Assembly (NCBI GenBank): GCA_016711125.1
Contig: JADJTQ010000005.1
Span: 248,001-312,000, forward strand
Source of the DNA: Saprospiraceae bacterium
Lineage (GTDB): Bacteria; Bacteroidota; Bacteroidia; Chitinophagales; Saprospiraceae
Direction of reading: 5' to 3'
Length of the DNA: 64,000 bases
How positions within the stretch are numbered: position 1 is the first letter of the stretch; each line of letters opens with the position of its first letter. Position numbers and translations under genes: made by a program. Under the pieces are notes generated by a model. It was not told where the DNA came from, ran no database searches, and worked only from the letters and a program-made list of their open reading frames with translations. Positions 47,911 to 57,619 of this stretch are shown here, piece after piece.

Positions 47911-48996
47911 TTACACCTTGTACACAGCTGCATTAATATTCATGCCCGCTCCTACGGAAGCAAAAACAATCGTATCTCCCTTTTGTATTTCATGTGGTTT
48001 GAAGTTACCTTTCCAAATTAGATCCAACAAAGTAGGTATCGTCGCTACGGAAGAATTACCAAGCCAGTCAATGGTCATAGGCATGATGCCTTCGGGAATG
48101 TCTTCGATATTATATAAGTTAAAAAGCCTTTTGAGAATGGCTTCATCCATCTTACCGTTGGCCTGGTGAATAAGTATTTTTTTCACATCCTGAATTTTGG
48201 TATTACTTTTTTCCAGACAATCCTTGATGGCGGGAGGCACATTTTCTAGGGCATATTGGTACAATTTCCGACCATGCATCTTAAGAAATGCACTATCCGA
48301 ATGAATTTGACCATTTGTTTTATAGGATTTTCCCATAAAGAGCATTTTGCTATGCAGCAAGGTATCAGAGCGAGTCTTATGGGCAACAATTCCGACCGGA
48401 TTATCGCCTTTTATTGCTTCCAAGATCACTGCTCCGGCTCCATCGGCATACAACATACTATCGCGATCATGCGGATCACATACCCGAGAAACAGTTTCTG
48501 CGCCAATAATCAGAATTTTTTGAACGTCGCCTGATCTCAAAAAGTAGTCCGCCTGGATCATGGCTTGTAACCAGCCGGGACAACCGAAAGGTAAATCATA
48601 GGCAATGCAATTCGGGTTTTCAATGCCTAAGAGGTATTTTACCCGCGAAGCAAGACTGGGTACAATATCCAGGCTCTTTTGTTGATTCTTTACATCACCA
48701 AAATTGTGAGCGACAATGATGTAGTCTAATTGCTCCTTGTCTATTTTTGCCGACTCAATTGTTTCCAGGGCTGCGTAATATGCCAGGTCAGAAGTTACCA
48801 AATTGTCCTGCGCATACCTTCTTTCGGCAATCGTTGTAATGTCAAAAAATTTTTCGATGATTTCTTGATTGGATTTACCCAGTGATTTTCCTGAACTATC
48901 AAGAAATTCATAGTCCAGAAAATCTTCGTTTTTGATACATCGGGCGGGTATATAACTACCGGTACCTGTGATGACACTAAAGATTTGATTTTTCAT
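47911..48996 (-). CDS. 3-oxoacyl-ACP synthase III (KAS III/FabH-like)
   Basis: 361 residues from the ATG at 48996, which directly precedes the conserved start FSVITGTGSYIPARCIKNED. The catalytic triad of KAS III is visible: Cys in DLPFGCPGWLQA, His in KKILIHQANGKMDEAI and Asn in DWLGNSSVATIPTLL, with GAGAVILEA in between. The cysteine context (GCPGW) differs from the usual ACSGF of housekeeping FabH, so a specialised condensing role (non-standard acyl chain) is possible. It is encoded alone, convergent with the esterase gene. Confidence 0.85.
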   Translation of the reverse strand: MKNQIFSVITGTGSYIPARCIKNEDFLDYEFLDSSGKSLGKSNQEIIEKFFDITTIAERRYAQDNLVTSDLAYYAALETIESAKIDKEQLDYIIVAHNFGDVKNQQKSLDIVPSLASRVKYLLGIENPNCIAYDLPFGCPGWLQAMIQADYFLRSGDVQKILIIGAETVSRVCDPHDRDSMLYADGAGAVILEAIKGDNPVGIVAHKTRSDTLLHSKMLFMGKSYKTNGQIHSDSAFLKMHGRKLYQYALENVPPAIKDCLEKSNTKIQDVKKILIHQANGKMDEAILKRLFNLYNIEDIPEGIMPMTIDWLGNSSVATIPTLLDLIWKGNFKPHEIQKGDTIVFASVGAGMNINAAVYKV

Positions 48997-49271
48997 AATT
49001 GCAATGCGATCAATGTCATTATTCATCCGTCAAGTGCGTCACTTTACTTGGATCGAATTCATGATTTCTGTTTTTTATAAAGTCTTATGATTTTGTAGTA
49101 ATCGTAACATACTTCTTATGCTTCTTGCTCAATGATTGCGGGCGTGACGATTTGTGGTAGGATGGTAGTCTCTTAAAATCTTGATGTCAGATGTTGAGTC
49201 GAAAGATACATAAAGCATTTGTCCTGGGCACATTTTTCAGCTATTTGATCCGTAAATTGCATTAGAAAGCA

Positions 49272-50313
49272 TTATCCCAAAGATGGTCGATAGCTAGCTT
49301 TACCGGGTATTTTTGTTTGGATACTTAGCAAATAGGAGCCACAAGTCACATACAAAGTTTTGAGCTCTCGACCTCCAAAAGTACAGTTGGTGACTGTATC
49401 CTCCGGAGTTTCGCGAAATGCCAGCACTTGACCATCTGGTGAGATTACATGAATACCCGGCCGTGTATCAAGTGTTTCGGAGGTTCCTCTTTCTTTATGC
49501 AAACCAGCTGCCACGTAAAGATTACCCTCGGCATCAATACACATTCCATCACCACTACGACCAGGATAAAAATCGATTAATGTTCTCTGGTTACTGATAG
49601 ATCCATCCCGATCTAGATCAAATACCAGAATAGATCGATGACGATCTGTATCGGGGTGTGCCTCGATCAAATAGAGTTTTTTGTTGTCAGGTGATATCAC
49701 TACACCATTCGGCATTTGTACATCAGGTTCTCCCAACATTTGATGAAGTGAGCCGTCAGGGTCAATTCGGTACAGTGCGCGCACATTTTGCTTTTCAAGA
49801 TCAGGATGATCAGTTCGTGATGTAAAATAAATCCGACCATTGAGGTCGATATCGATATCGTTGGGTGCCTGAATATCCTTTCCCTGAAAGGTACTGGGCT
49901 AAGGTTATTTGCTCTCCCGTTTTGATATTGTGTTTAGTGATCTTGCCAGCACCGCTTTCACAAATCAGTAAATCTCCATTCATGCTAAATCGAAGGCCAT
50001 TCGCTTTATAAGATTGTGAAATGAAGGTGCTCAGTGTTTTAGCTTCTGGATTCCACTTCAATATTTTTTCCACAGGGATATTGGTGAAATATACATGACC
50101 TGATCTATCGACGGCTGGTCCTTCCGTAAAGGTCTGAGAATCAACGATCCGGGTTTCGATCCTTACTTTACCGAGATACTTTCTTGTTTTCAATCCATCA
50201 TATCGGTTGCTTTTTTTCAGATCATTTCCTGACCATTTCAGAGGTAGAAAAAAACCAGCCAATGCTATGCCGGAGAATTTTACGAATTGTCTTTTTGATT
50301 TTTCAAAAATCAT
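49272..50313 (-). pseudogene. SMP-30/gluconolactonase-like secreted protein, one frameshift
   Basis: The ATG at 50313 gives an N-terminal signal (FVKFSGIALAGFFLPLKW), then propeller sequence with the metal-binding glutamate in TFTEGPAVDRSGHVYFTN. The frame breaks at 49890: one extra C turns AQYFQGKDIQAPNDIDIDL into AQYLSGKGYSG and soon a stop. In the correct frame it continues through APNDIDIDLNGRIYFTSRT, MPNGVVISPDNKKLYLIEA and RSGDGMCIDAEGNLYVA, which carry the remaining metal ligands (Asn, Asp). The family hydrolyses sugar lactones. It lies downstream of the Tat-exported oxidoreductase, but a strong terminator separates them. Confidence 0.83.
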
Positions 50314-50360
50314 AGTTTGTTAAGTCGACGATACCACCAAAATTTCAGATTCATTCATGA

Positions 50361-50395
50361 TTAAAAATAAAACCCCTGCTACGGGGCAAGGGTTT
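50361..50395 (-). terminator. Rho-independent terminator on the minus strand
   Basis: Read on the minus strand, a 10-bp stem AAACCCTTGC/GCAGGGGTTT (one G-U pair) with a 6-nt loop is followed by TATTTTTA. It lies 28 bp after the stop of the oxidoreductase gene (50423) and before the SMP-30 gene, so these two are probably separate transcripts. Confidence 0.8.
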
Positions 50396-50422
50396 ATGAC
50401 TTTCAATTACTTGTTATCCGGA

Positions 50423-52042
50423 TTAAACAAAATTGTCCATTTCAGCTACTAAAACTTGATCAAGATCATGACCATCGACCGGTACAATTTCATTTTTTGC
50501 GTGATCAAATTCGATCCTTCTTCCAAGTTTGTAAGAAAGACCTCCCATATGGGCGGTCATCACTTCCTCAAATCCTTCTTGAATTCCACAACTTACTGGG
50601 GTGCCATTGCGGATACCGCTCAACCATTCACGCATGTGTAAGTGGGTGGAGTCGACTCGACGACCATTACGATAGGTATAGAGCAATCCTTTATCTGCAA
50701 AGTATTTAGAAGTGGCTGAGGTAATGCCATCAACCGCATTGGCGGATGGATCATAACGATAGAGGGGTACATTAGCGTCAACTGTGCCCGCCTCTAACAT
50801 GTCCTTAAACCGGGTTGAATTGCTGTCCGCATATAGGACCAGATCGCTACCCAGTTCCATGGACGCATCGTGCCCCATGAGCACAGTCGTACGATTGTAT
50901 TGATTACCCAAGGTTGCGCTGTAGACCAGAGTCATTCCGATTTCCTTTCCGGCCTCCCGGCTACTACCGGTGGTAAAGTCAGGAAATTCCATATTGATTT
51001 GCATAACATCAGGAACTGTCCTACCGTCGCGATGGGTATAGATGCCTCCTGAGGACACTACGGTCTTAGGAATTCCCATTTTGAGAACGCAATTGATCCG
51101 GTCGTAGTCGTGCACCATAAGATCGCCCGATAATCCGGAGCCGTATGACCACCACTTTCGCCAGCGGAAGAAATGCTCTGCGTTAAAGGGAATATCAGGA
51201 GCATTCCCAAGGAACTGTTTCCAGTCAACGGTGTTTGGATTGGCTTTCTCATGAATGTCATATTGCCATGCCCCGTTATCACTGTTTCGGTTGGTATTTG
51301 CAGTCACTAGTGAGATATGTCCAAGAATCTTTTTCTCAATGACATCCCGGGCTGTCACAAAACTTTGAGTTTGCCGGTGTTGATGTCCAACCTGAAATAC
51401 TTTGCCATACTTCTTCACTGCTTCTTGAAGTGCATAGGTCTCCGTAATGCCGTGTGTCATCGGTTTTTCCAGATAAACATGTTTACCGGCGGCCAATGCT
51501 GCAATGGCTATCGGTGCATGCCAGTGATCAGCAGTAGCGATAACCACAGCATCGACGTCTTTGCTGTCCAACAATTCCTGATGGTGTTTGTATATTTTGA
51601 CTTTTACTTTATCATTACTAAACGAGTCAGCAGCCTCCTGAGCACGAACATCAAATAAGTCGCAAACAGCAGTAATTTGAATATTTAGATTCTCCTGCTC
51701 TAAAAAGGATGACAAGCGGGTGTCATTTGGATTTTTATCGGCAGCATCTTTCATACTCTTTAGCCAGTCTTTGGTAGCAAAGCCAAGTGCCCGGCAGAGT
51801 TGAGGTCCTCGGATACCAAATCCGATGATTCCCAGTCGAATTGGATCTCCGCTCATCGGGCCTGAATCGGGTGGTGCCGAAGCATTGATATTTAAGGTGT
51901 TTAAGATGTTTTCCCGGCTTTCTTTTTGTTTGGCGGCTTTTGCTGCTCCAGCCCAGAGCACTGCACCTACGACTGGGACCCCTGCAAGGCCCTTCATCAT
52001 ATCCCTACGGGACCATTTTCCGGATTTGTTTTGATCGTCCAT
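50423..52042 (-). CDS. Tat-exported Gfo/Idh/MocA oxidoreductase
   Basis: 539 residues. The N-terminus has a twin-arginine signal, WSRRDMMKGLAGVPVVGAVL, indicating export of the folded, cofactor-loaded enzyme. The Rossmann motif is RLGIIGFGIRGPQLCRALG, the family hallmark GKHVYLEKPMTH, and the insert between the domains (GNAPDIPFNAEHFFRWRKWW) is typical of the long periplasmic subgroup that includes glycoside-acting NAD-dependent enzymes. The neighbouring DoxX gene (52047), starting just upstream on the same strand, is probably co-transcribed (5-bp spacing). Confidence 0.9.
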   Translation of the reverse strand: MDDQNKSGKWSRRDMMKGLAGVPVVGAVLWAGAAKAAKQKESRENILNTLNINASAPPDSGPMSGDPIRLGIIGFGIRGPQLCRALGFATKDWLKSMKDAADKNPNDTRLSSFLEQENLNIQITAVCDLFDVRAQEAADSFSNDKVKVKIYKHHQELLDSKDVDAVVIATADHWHAPIAIAALAAGKHVYLEKPMTHGITETYALQEAVKKYGKVFQVGHQHRQTQSFVTARDVIEKKILGHISLVTANTNRNSDNGAWQYDIHEKANPNTVDWKQFLGNAPDIPFNAEHFFRWRKWWSYGSGLSGDLMVHDYDRINCVLKMGIPKTVVSSGGIYTHRDGRTVPDVMQINMEFPDFTTGSSREAGKEIGMTLVYSATLGNQYNRTTVLMGHDASMELGSDLVLYADSNSTRFKDMLEAGTVDANVPLYRYDPSANAVDGITSATSKYFADKGLLYTYRNGRRVDSTHLHMREWLSGIRNGTPVSCGIQEGFEEVMTAHMGGLSYKLGRRIEFDHAKNEIVPVDGHDLDQVLVAEMDNFV

Positions 52043-52046
52043 AATT

Positions 52047-52535
52047 TTAATTACTTGAAGTTTTTAATGACGCAGGTGACATGAACCCACGCAATCCAAA
52101 ATATTGTCCAGTAGGACAGAGATAGATCACATACAATGCTGCTGCTTCGATCAGGTTTTTGTTGATCAGAAAGTAGCTGCCCTCTGTTCCTGCCTGGCTA
52201 GCTCCAGGAAAAGCAGGATGTGCAAAGTAATAGAGTAGGAGCAATGCAATTCCGACAAGTGCGCCTAACCGTTCGAATACGCCTAGTACCAGCGTGATAC
52301 CAACGATGGCCAGACAGAGGATATTCATAAAATCGACTGTCGTGATCAAGCCATCACTGGCGAGCCAGGTAAAAAGGGGTTTGGTAAAACTTTCGGCACT
52401 CAAAAGGTAGAATTTGGCAGTCCAGTTTGGATTAAAAATCTTCACTGCAGCCTCATACAAAAAGTGCCAGCCGATCAGCAACCTCATTAAGGTTATAGCT
52501 GAACGCTGATTACTATGAAAATTATCTGTAGTCAT
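52047..52535 (-). CDS. DoxX-family membrane protein
   Basis: 162 residues from the ATG at 52535, preferred over the frame opening at 52595 because the conserved start MTTDNFHSNQRSAITLMRLL follows. Four membrane helices are visible (about 15-33, 58-80, 88-108 and 122-140). Family features include LMRLLIGWHFLYEAAVKIF and LCLAIVGITLVLGVFERLG. DoxX-type proteins often sit beside Gfo/Idh oxidoreductases in Bacteroidota, possibly handling electrons or a quinone; the exact role is unclear. First gene of a two-gene unit with the Tat oxidoreductase. Confidence 0.85.
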   Translation of the reverse strand: MTTDNFHSNQRSAITLMRLLIGWHFLYEAAVKIFNPNWTAKFYLLSAESFTKPLFTWLASDGLITTVDFMNILCLAIVGITLVLGVFERLGALVGIALLLLYYFAHPAFPGASQAGTEGSYFLINKNLIEAAALYVIYLCPTGQYFGLRGFMSPASLKTSSN

Positions 52536-52595
52536 ATCAAGTAAGGATCCTTTGATTTCAAAAGTTAGCAGACAGTGGAGAGGTGGTGACATCAA

Positions 52596-53252
52596 ACGAA
52601 ATGCTTGAATTGTCTTCGGTTTCTAAGATACAACTTTTTAGAAAATTGTTAAGATGATATGGATCACTATGTTTTTTGATTTGAAAACCCTCGATAACAC
52701 TCTATAGCAGGTAGGAGTGACTCATGATATTGGGGTATGAATCCAGGTGAGATTATTAAGCTGAGGTGAAATCACCATATTATTATTAAGGACAATTAGG
52801 AAGGAAATTGATAGGCGAACAAGTACTGGTCAGTGGCACTGTGCTCAATCCCCAGCTTTGTTTGTTAACAAAAGTCATATCGACGCTGGATTGAAGTCAA
52901 GAGTGTCGTTGTAGGATTCCATTCTTCTACCTGAGAGAAATATGGATCGCTCCCGGTCTGATCAGGTTGGGAAAATCCGACGATCCCAATCTAGTCTATC
53001 ATTTTAAAGATCGTTTCCACTATCTGGTGGACTACAATGCGACTTTTGGTGAGGTGGCAGATGTTCCGTCACCAAAGGCTATCACGCGAATTGCTCACTG
53101 TACACAATTTTTTCATACTCTGTGGTTTCATGATGTGTTAGATTTAGAGAAACCTTGTATATTTGCATCCGCTTAAAATGCTTTCGAGCTCCATGACCTT
53201 GACAAATTCATGGATGGTCAGGAAGATTGCAGAAGGCGCGAAAAGATATAAT
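52596..53252. other. Gap with one unassigned ORF fragment
   Basis: About 650 bp without a supported gene. From about 52930 to 53176 on the plus strand, a frame with protein-like composition reads GKSDDPNLVYHFKDRFHYLV and ends in ASA. It has no proper start and I recognise no family, so it may be the 3' remnant of a lost gene at the edge of the mobile region. Nothing else was seen. Confidence 0.3.
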
Positions 53253-53386
53253 TGGTGGTTGTGGTGCCGATTTCGCCCAGTTGGGGCAAAATATACAGCA
53301 CCGATCAGGAAGAAGTTCTTCTAAAGTGAATGAACCAATTGCACTATATATATTGGTGAAGTAAAATAAAATGGTGGTTGTAGCTC
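53253..53386 (+). repeat. Two partial copies of the tRNA-His 5' end
   Basis: The sequence TGGTGGTTGT, which begins the tRNA-His gene at 53460, also occurs at 53253-53262 and, as ATGGTGGTTGTAGCTC, at 53371-53386. These short direct copies precede the full gene at about 207 and 89 bp. They may be leftovers of earlier integrations or of a duplicated tRNA; the first is too short to be certain. Confidence 0.5.
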
Positions 53387-53460
53387 CCGCCTCGTTTCAC
53401 TACGGACGGGCAGCAGTCGGAACCAACTTCGCTAAAAGTATGGTGAAGAAAAAACTTATG

Positions 53461-53535
53461 GTGGTTGTAGCTCAGTCGGTTAGAGCACTAGATTGTGGTT
53501 CTAGGGGTCGCGGGTTCGAATCCCGTCTTCCACCC
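53461..53535 (+). tRNA. tRNA-His (anticodon GTG) with two acceptor-stem mismatches
   Basis: The cloverleaf is clear: D stem GCTC/GAGC, anticodon stem CTAGA/TCTAG with loop TTGTGGT (anticodon GTG), and T arm GCGGG-TTCGAAT-CCCGT. The extra G at -1 (53461) faces C73, a histidine-tRNA hallmark. The acceptor stem, however, pairs GTGGTTG with CTTCCAC, giving two U-U mismatches; CAACCAC would pair perfectly. The altered 3' strand lies where a neighbouring integrase-type element would have joined, so the tRNA may be a chimera. No CCA is encoded. Confidence 0.8.
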
Positions 53536-54691
53536 CTGATGGGACGAGATGACATGTCTTGTCCCTTTTTCATTTCTATAGTCTCGTAATCCTTTGCTGC
53601 TGAGTCAGTTGGACTTAATAGACTATTTATATATGTGGTTCGAACTTTCCGATTTTGGACGTCTATTGATAACTTTTCTGGGAAAATTGCCTTTAACAGG
53701 TCTCTCTTGAGCGTGTTTTCCATGCTTACGTATATAGTTGATAGTTGACAAAGATTTGTGAGTGTCTTGATACTAACTTTAGGGATAGTAGAGATTTGGC
53801 GTTCCAGTCTACTGATGCCTTTTATAATCTTTCCTTTTTCGACAAGCAACTTTGTATTCAGCCTTTTGTAATCAGTAGCATGGAGAGAACCATTTAAGTA
53901 ATCTTCTTCTATTTTTTGAATCTGTTTCGTGATCTTCTTATCCTTGGTCTTAAAGCCTGTCACCATGGCTATTGGAAGGTCGATCATCTCATTAATGTAT
54001 TCTTGTACCACCTCCGCATCTTGTTCCGTAAATTTGAAACTCAGCTCCGCTATTGCTTTATCTAAAATGGCGTGGGCAGTGGACTTTTTTATTCTTTGTC
54101 GCTTCTTGCCAGACGTAGTATGATAGTAAGGGTACTTCTTATTTCGACCCATCGAATATGAACCTGTCATCACCTTCTCAGACACATTACAAGCTAAAAC
54201 ACCTTTTAAGAAGAATTCGTCTGATTGCGCCTCTCCGCTCACCCAACTTTGACCTCTATTTGTATTTTCAGTTTCGGCAATGCGTTGCTGGACCTGATCA
54301 AATACTTCCTCTGAAATGATTCCTTGATGTACCCCATGAACCCTTTCAGCATGAAAATCTCGGTACGCCTTCACATCAATACGACCCATGTAAATAGGGT
54401 TTTCGAAAGCCTATAAAACTGACTTTTTCTGATCTCCAAATTTTTCGAATACTCGGTGAACAAATCGCCACGGTCTTCTCTATCTGCAAATCGTTGAAAC
54501 AAATCTTTCACAAATGGAGCATTTTCATCTGGAACTAAAACCTTCCTTTTTTTTCCAGAGGTTGTACGATCTTCGGATTCTTTCCTTGTATAACCATATG
54601 GTGCGGTTCCTGTGAAGTAGCCCATTCGATTGGCTTGATTGATTCCATCACGTGTACGTTCTGAAATCTTATTTGATTCAGATTCTGCCAT
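53472..54691 (-). pseudogene. Large serine recombinase remnant: no catalytic domain, one frameshift, runs into tRNA-His
   Basis: The reading frame starts at 54691 with AESESNKISERTRDGINQAN, a mid-protein block of large serine recombinases that normally follows the resolvase catalytic domain. That domain is absent. The Recombinase domain (TAPYGYTR...FVKDLFQRFADR) is followed by a break at about 54400, where one missing T separates KSQFYRL from NPIYMGRIDVKAYRDF. Then come a zinc-ribbon-like part and a coiled coil (KQIQKIEEDYL). The C-terminus reads through the tRNA (GGRRDSNPRPLEPQSSAL), a pattern typical of elements integrated in tRNA genes. It cannot be active as it stands. Confidence 0.82.
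53542..53571 (+). terminator. Terminator after tRNA-His
   Basis: A 9-bp stem GGGACGAGA (53542-53550) with TCTTGTCCC (53558-53566; one G-U pair), 7-nt loop, then five T. It sits 7 bp after the tRNA. Confidence 0.8.
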
Positions 54692-55046
54692 ATTTCTTTC
54701 CTGTATTGAGTTGACAAATAATTTTCAGCCCTGGAAAGATGATTTTTTGCAGTATTCGGCGCGATTCCGAGTTTGTTGATATCTCATGTAGTGTGTCGCC
54801 GTTGTATTTCATGTTGTATATCTCTTGCTGCAGGGAGGCAACTCGCTAACAACTTCCTTGAGTCGGTCCTTTAGCTCCTCTTGGCTCATCTGACTCGTTA
54901 CTGACTCTTCACTTCGGGCCATCATCGCCCAAATTACCTCGTGGTAATTCTTTCTTTGGCCAACCGCTTGAAGTGGTCCATCACATGATTCTTGCACCTT
55001 GCCAAAATGTATGATTCCACTGACTTGTAGCCAAAAATATTATCGC
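54692..55046 (-). pseudogene. Sigma-factor remnant with several frameshifts
   Basis: Read on the minus strand in shifting frames: NIFGYKSVESYILARCKNHV (region 2 like), KRLAKERITTR, a linker (SQMSQEELKDRLKEVVS), then LQQEIYNMKYNGDTLHEI and NKLGIAPNTAKNHLSRAENY, which form a region 4 helix-turn-helix. At least three frame changes are needed and the N-terminus is missing. The end merges into the recombinase fragment. This is a decayed ECF-type sigma gene, not the same as the intact one at 885. Confidence 0.65.
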
Positions 55047-55059
55047 ATCATCCAGAAGA

Positions 55060-55344
55060 AGATTAGGAATTGGGTATAAGGATTATTCGGCTATTGAAAA
55101 TGTTTTTATGAAATTTCCAGATGTAGATCCCCAATCTGGTGGAGTTGATATCGCTGTAAATGAGCTAGATGCAGATCGTCTGGTGTCGGGAGGACATGGT
55201 CCAACGCCTTCTTTTTCTACGGAACTGGCCAAGGTATTGGATGCTATGATTACCCATGGTGAACGGATGAAGATCTTTGGTGAGAATTACAGGCCAATGG
55301 CAAAATGCATTTTTAAACGAAAACGCTTGGAGATAGATATTTAA
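55060..55344 (+). pseudogene. C-terminal fragment of an amidohydrolase-2-like protein
   Basis: About 95 codons in frame with the stop at 55344. The sequence NELDADRLVSGGHGPTPSF and ITHGERMKIFGENYRPMAK resembles the end of amidohydrolase-2 barrels, where a D-R-x-x-x-G-x-H/D-x-P strand is followed by a helix ending in I-x-x-x-N-x-x-R. The N-terminal two-thirds are gone and the break abuts the sigma/recombinase debris, so an insertion or deletion removed it. It lies 72 bp before the lipoprotein oxidoreductase and was probably in its operon. Confidence 0.55.
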
Positions 55345-55416
55345 TTTCCCGTTATTGTGGAAAGGAACATATTCTGGTTTTGAGTTCAAATTTTTAACTG
55401 CGAAAATAGCGAAACG

Positions 55417-56810
55417 ATGATGAGATCTATTTTTTTAGTAATTATACTAACAACTATGTTGTTCAGTTGTCAATCCGAAAAGTCTGATTCACACGAAAAT
55501 GAATTTATGGTAACACTTATGACTTTGGACCCGGGACATTTTCACTCTTATTTACTACAGATGAATATGTTTCCTGAAATAGATTCAGTTGCCTATGTTT
55601 ATGGTATTGATGACGATGCAGTTAAATCACATCTGGATAGAATAGAACAATACAATACCCGAGAAGATGACCCTACCCATTGGGTTGAAAAGGTATACAC
55701 CGGATGCGATTTTGTAGATAAGATGTTTTCCGAGAAACCTGGGAATGTTCTGGTAGTCGCTGGTAACAACCAGAAAAAGACAGATTATATTTTACGTGCT
55801 GTAAATGATGGTATTCATGTCTATGGTGACAAACCCATGGCGATAAACGGTGAGAATTTTAGCAAACTAAAACAAGCTATTGATCTTGCAGATGAAAAGG
55901 AGTGTTGGTTTATGACATTATGACCCAACGGTATGAAATCACATGCATTTTACAAAAGGAACTGGCTAATTTTTCTTCCATTTTCGGGGAGGTGGTGGAA
56001 AGTTCTCCTGAAAAGCCCGCCATGACACAAGAAAGTGTGCATTATTTCTCAAAAATTGTTTCTGGGAATCCTTTGATCCGACCAGCATGGTTCTTTGATG
56101 TAGAGCAACAAGGGAGTGGCATCGTGGATATAAATACCCATTTGGTTGATCTTATTATGTGGACGCTTTTTCCAGAGGAAAATCTTCAGCCTTCGGATGC
56201 AGAGATTATTATGGCACGACAATGGGCGACCGAATTACAGCCTGCTCAATTTAAGAAAGTGACCGGTTTGGATCATTATCCAGATTTTCTTCAAAAGGAT
56301 ATCCGTAAGGATTCACTGCTGGAGGTATATTCCAATGGAGAAATTATTTTCAAGTTAAAAGATGTTTATGGGAAGGCTTATGTGAGCTGGGATTTTGAAG
56401 CGGAACCTGGAGGTCAGGATACCTATTATTCCATATATCGTGGTACGAAATCCAATATAGTGCTTCGTTCGGATGAGACTACGGATTATAAAGCCGAATT
56501 ATTCGTAGAGCCGATTGGTTCCTATGATCCGACGGAATGGTCTGAAAAAATGAAGACAGTATTGGAATCGCTTCAAAAGGATTATCCTAAGGTGGGATTT
56601 GAAGCATCTGAGAACGGTTTTAGATTAGATATCCCTGATGTGTTCAGAATTAGTCATGAAGCTCACTTTTCTTTGGTCACTAAAAAATATTTGGATTTTC
56701 TTAAATCTGGTAGTGTGCCGCAATGGGAAAAAGGTTTTATGTTAACCAAATATTATATCACAACGGAAGCTTATGAGAAAAGTCAGGCTGAATTGGAAGC
56801 AATGAAATAA
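55417..56810 (+). pseudogene. Lipoprotein Gfo/Idh/MocA-like oxidoreductase, one frameshift
   Basis: The start at 55417 gives a lipoprotein signal (LTTMLFSC). The Rossmann part is atypical (LMTLDPGHFHSYLLQMNMFP) but the hallmark loop VNDGIHVYGDKPMAING is present. The frame breaks at about 55899: one missing G changes EKGVLVYDIMTQRYEIT into EKECWFMTL and a stop. It resumes at once and stays open to 56810, through an Oxidoreduct_C-type domain (GSGIVDINTHLVDLIMW). Only a single base separates this from an intact gene. The combination of lipid anchor and Gfo/Idh fold is seen in secreted sugar-processing loci of Bacteroidota. Confidence 0.82.
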
Positions 56811-57612
56811 AATGTAAGAACCAGTCAGTTCTTTCAGATTGCTATTGTTCTCCAAAGAGAAGTCACCCTTAATCGTCGTCAGATTTTTCAAACCACTCAA
56901 ATTGTTTAGGTTGAGACCAGGAGAATAGCTTCCACCGATGATGGTGAGACTACTGAGTTCCATGATGCTCGTCAAGGATGTTCCTCCTAAGCTCAAGTCA
57001 CCACCTACCGAGATGAGGCCTTCGAGTCCTTGGAGACTATTGAGAGATGGATTCCCAGATACACTTAATTCTCCACCTGTGGAATCCAGGTTTTCAAGAC
57101 CTGTACAATCAGTAATTGCATCATTACTAAATAAATAGAAATTCCCTGCAACATAATGCAGGCCATTCAGTCCAAATAGGTTTACCAGACTAGGACTTTT
57201 ATTACGCCATATCCATAGATCTCCTCCGACGGAGGTCAAGTTTTCCAATCCCTTTAGACTTCCTACCTCGATTTCCTGTATCCTAAGATCTAATCTGATG
57301 AAGGTTATCTGCCTAAGGCTATCGAGATTCTCGATCTCACCAGTAATTAAGACACTACCCCATATTTCAGTGCAGTTAGGAAATCTAATAGGAAAACTAT
57401 CCACTTCCGATTGGGTAGTGAATCTGATGTCATCGGGCAGACATACTTCCGTCAAACCACATGCATCTCTTACATTGGCAATGCTACCGCAGATTATACC
57501 ATTATCCCTGATTATCGCCCTGCCCCCTTCACTAAGGTATTCACAGACACTTTTCGTTCCGCAGATTGAAAGAGCTTTGCAACCTTCTATATGGATAAAT
57601 GATACTTCAAGG
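56811..57612 (-). pseudogene. Internal fragment of a leucine-rich-like surface protein
   Basis: One open frame on the minus strand without start or end. It begins with a cysteine-containing cap (CKALSICGTKSVCEYL), a region that normally follows a block of repeats, so the upstream part of the gene is missing. Then come at least five repeats of a receptor-L/LRR-like pattern: LKGLENLTSVGGDLWIW, LFGLNGLHYVAGNFYLF, LENLDSTGGELSVSGN, LEGLISVGGDLSLGG, LKNLTTIKGDFSLENN. At 56810 the frame becomes antisense to the oxidoreductase. Both ends are therefore artificial junctions. Such proteins are usually secreted and surface-exposed. Confidence 0.7.
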
Positions 57613-57619
57613 TATGTCT

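Noticed and set aside
53472..53540. Recombinase C-terminus reading R-R-D-S-N-P-R-P-L-E-P
   Set aside because: This is the complement of the tRNA-His gene, a well-known artefact of frames that run into tRNAs; not counted as a protein domain.
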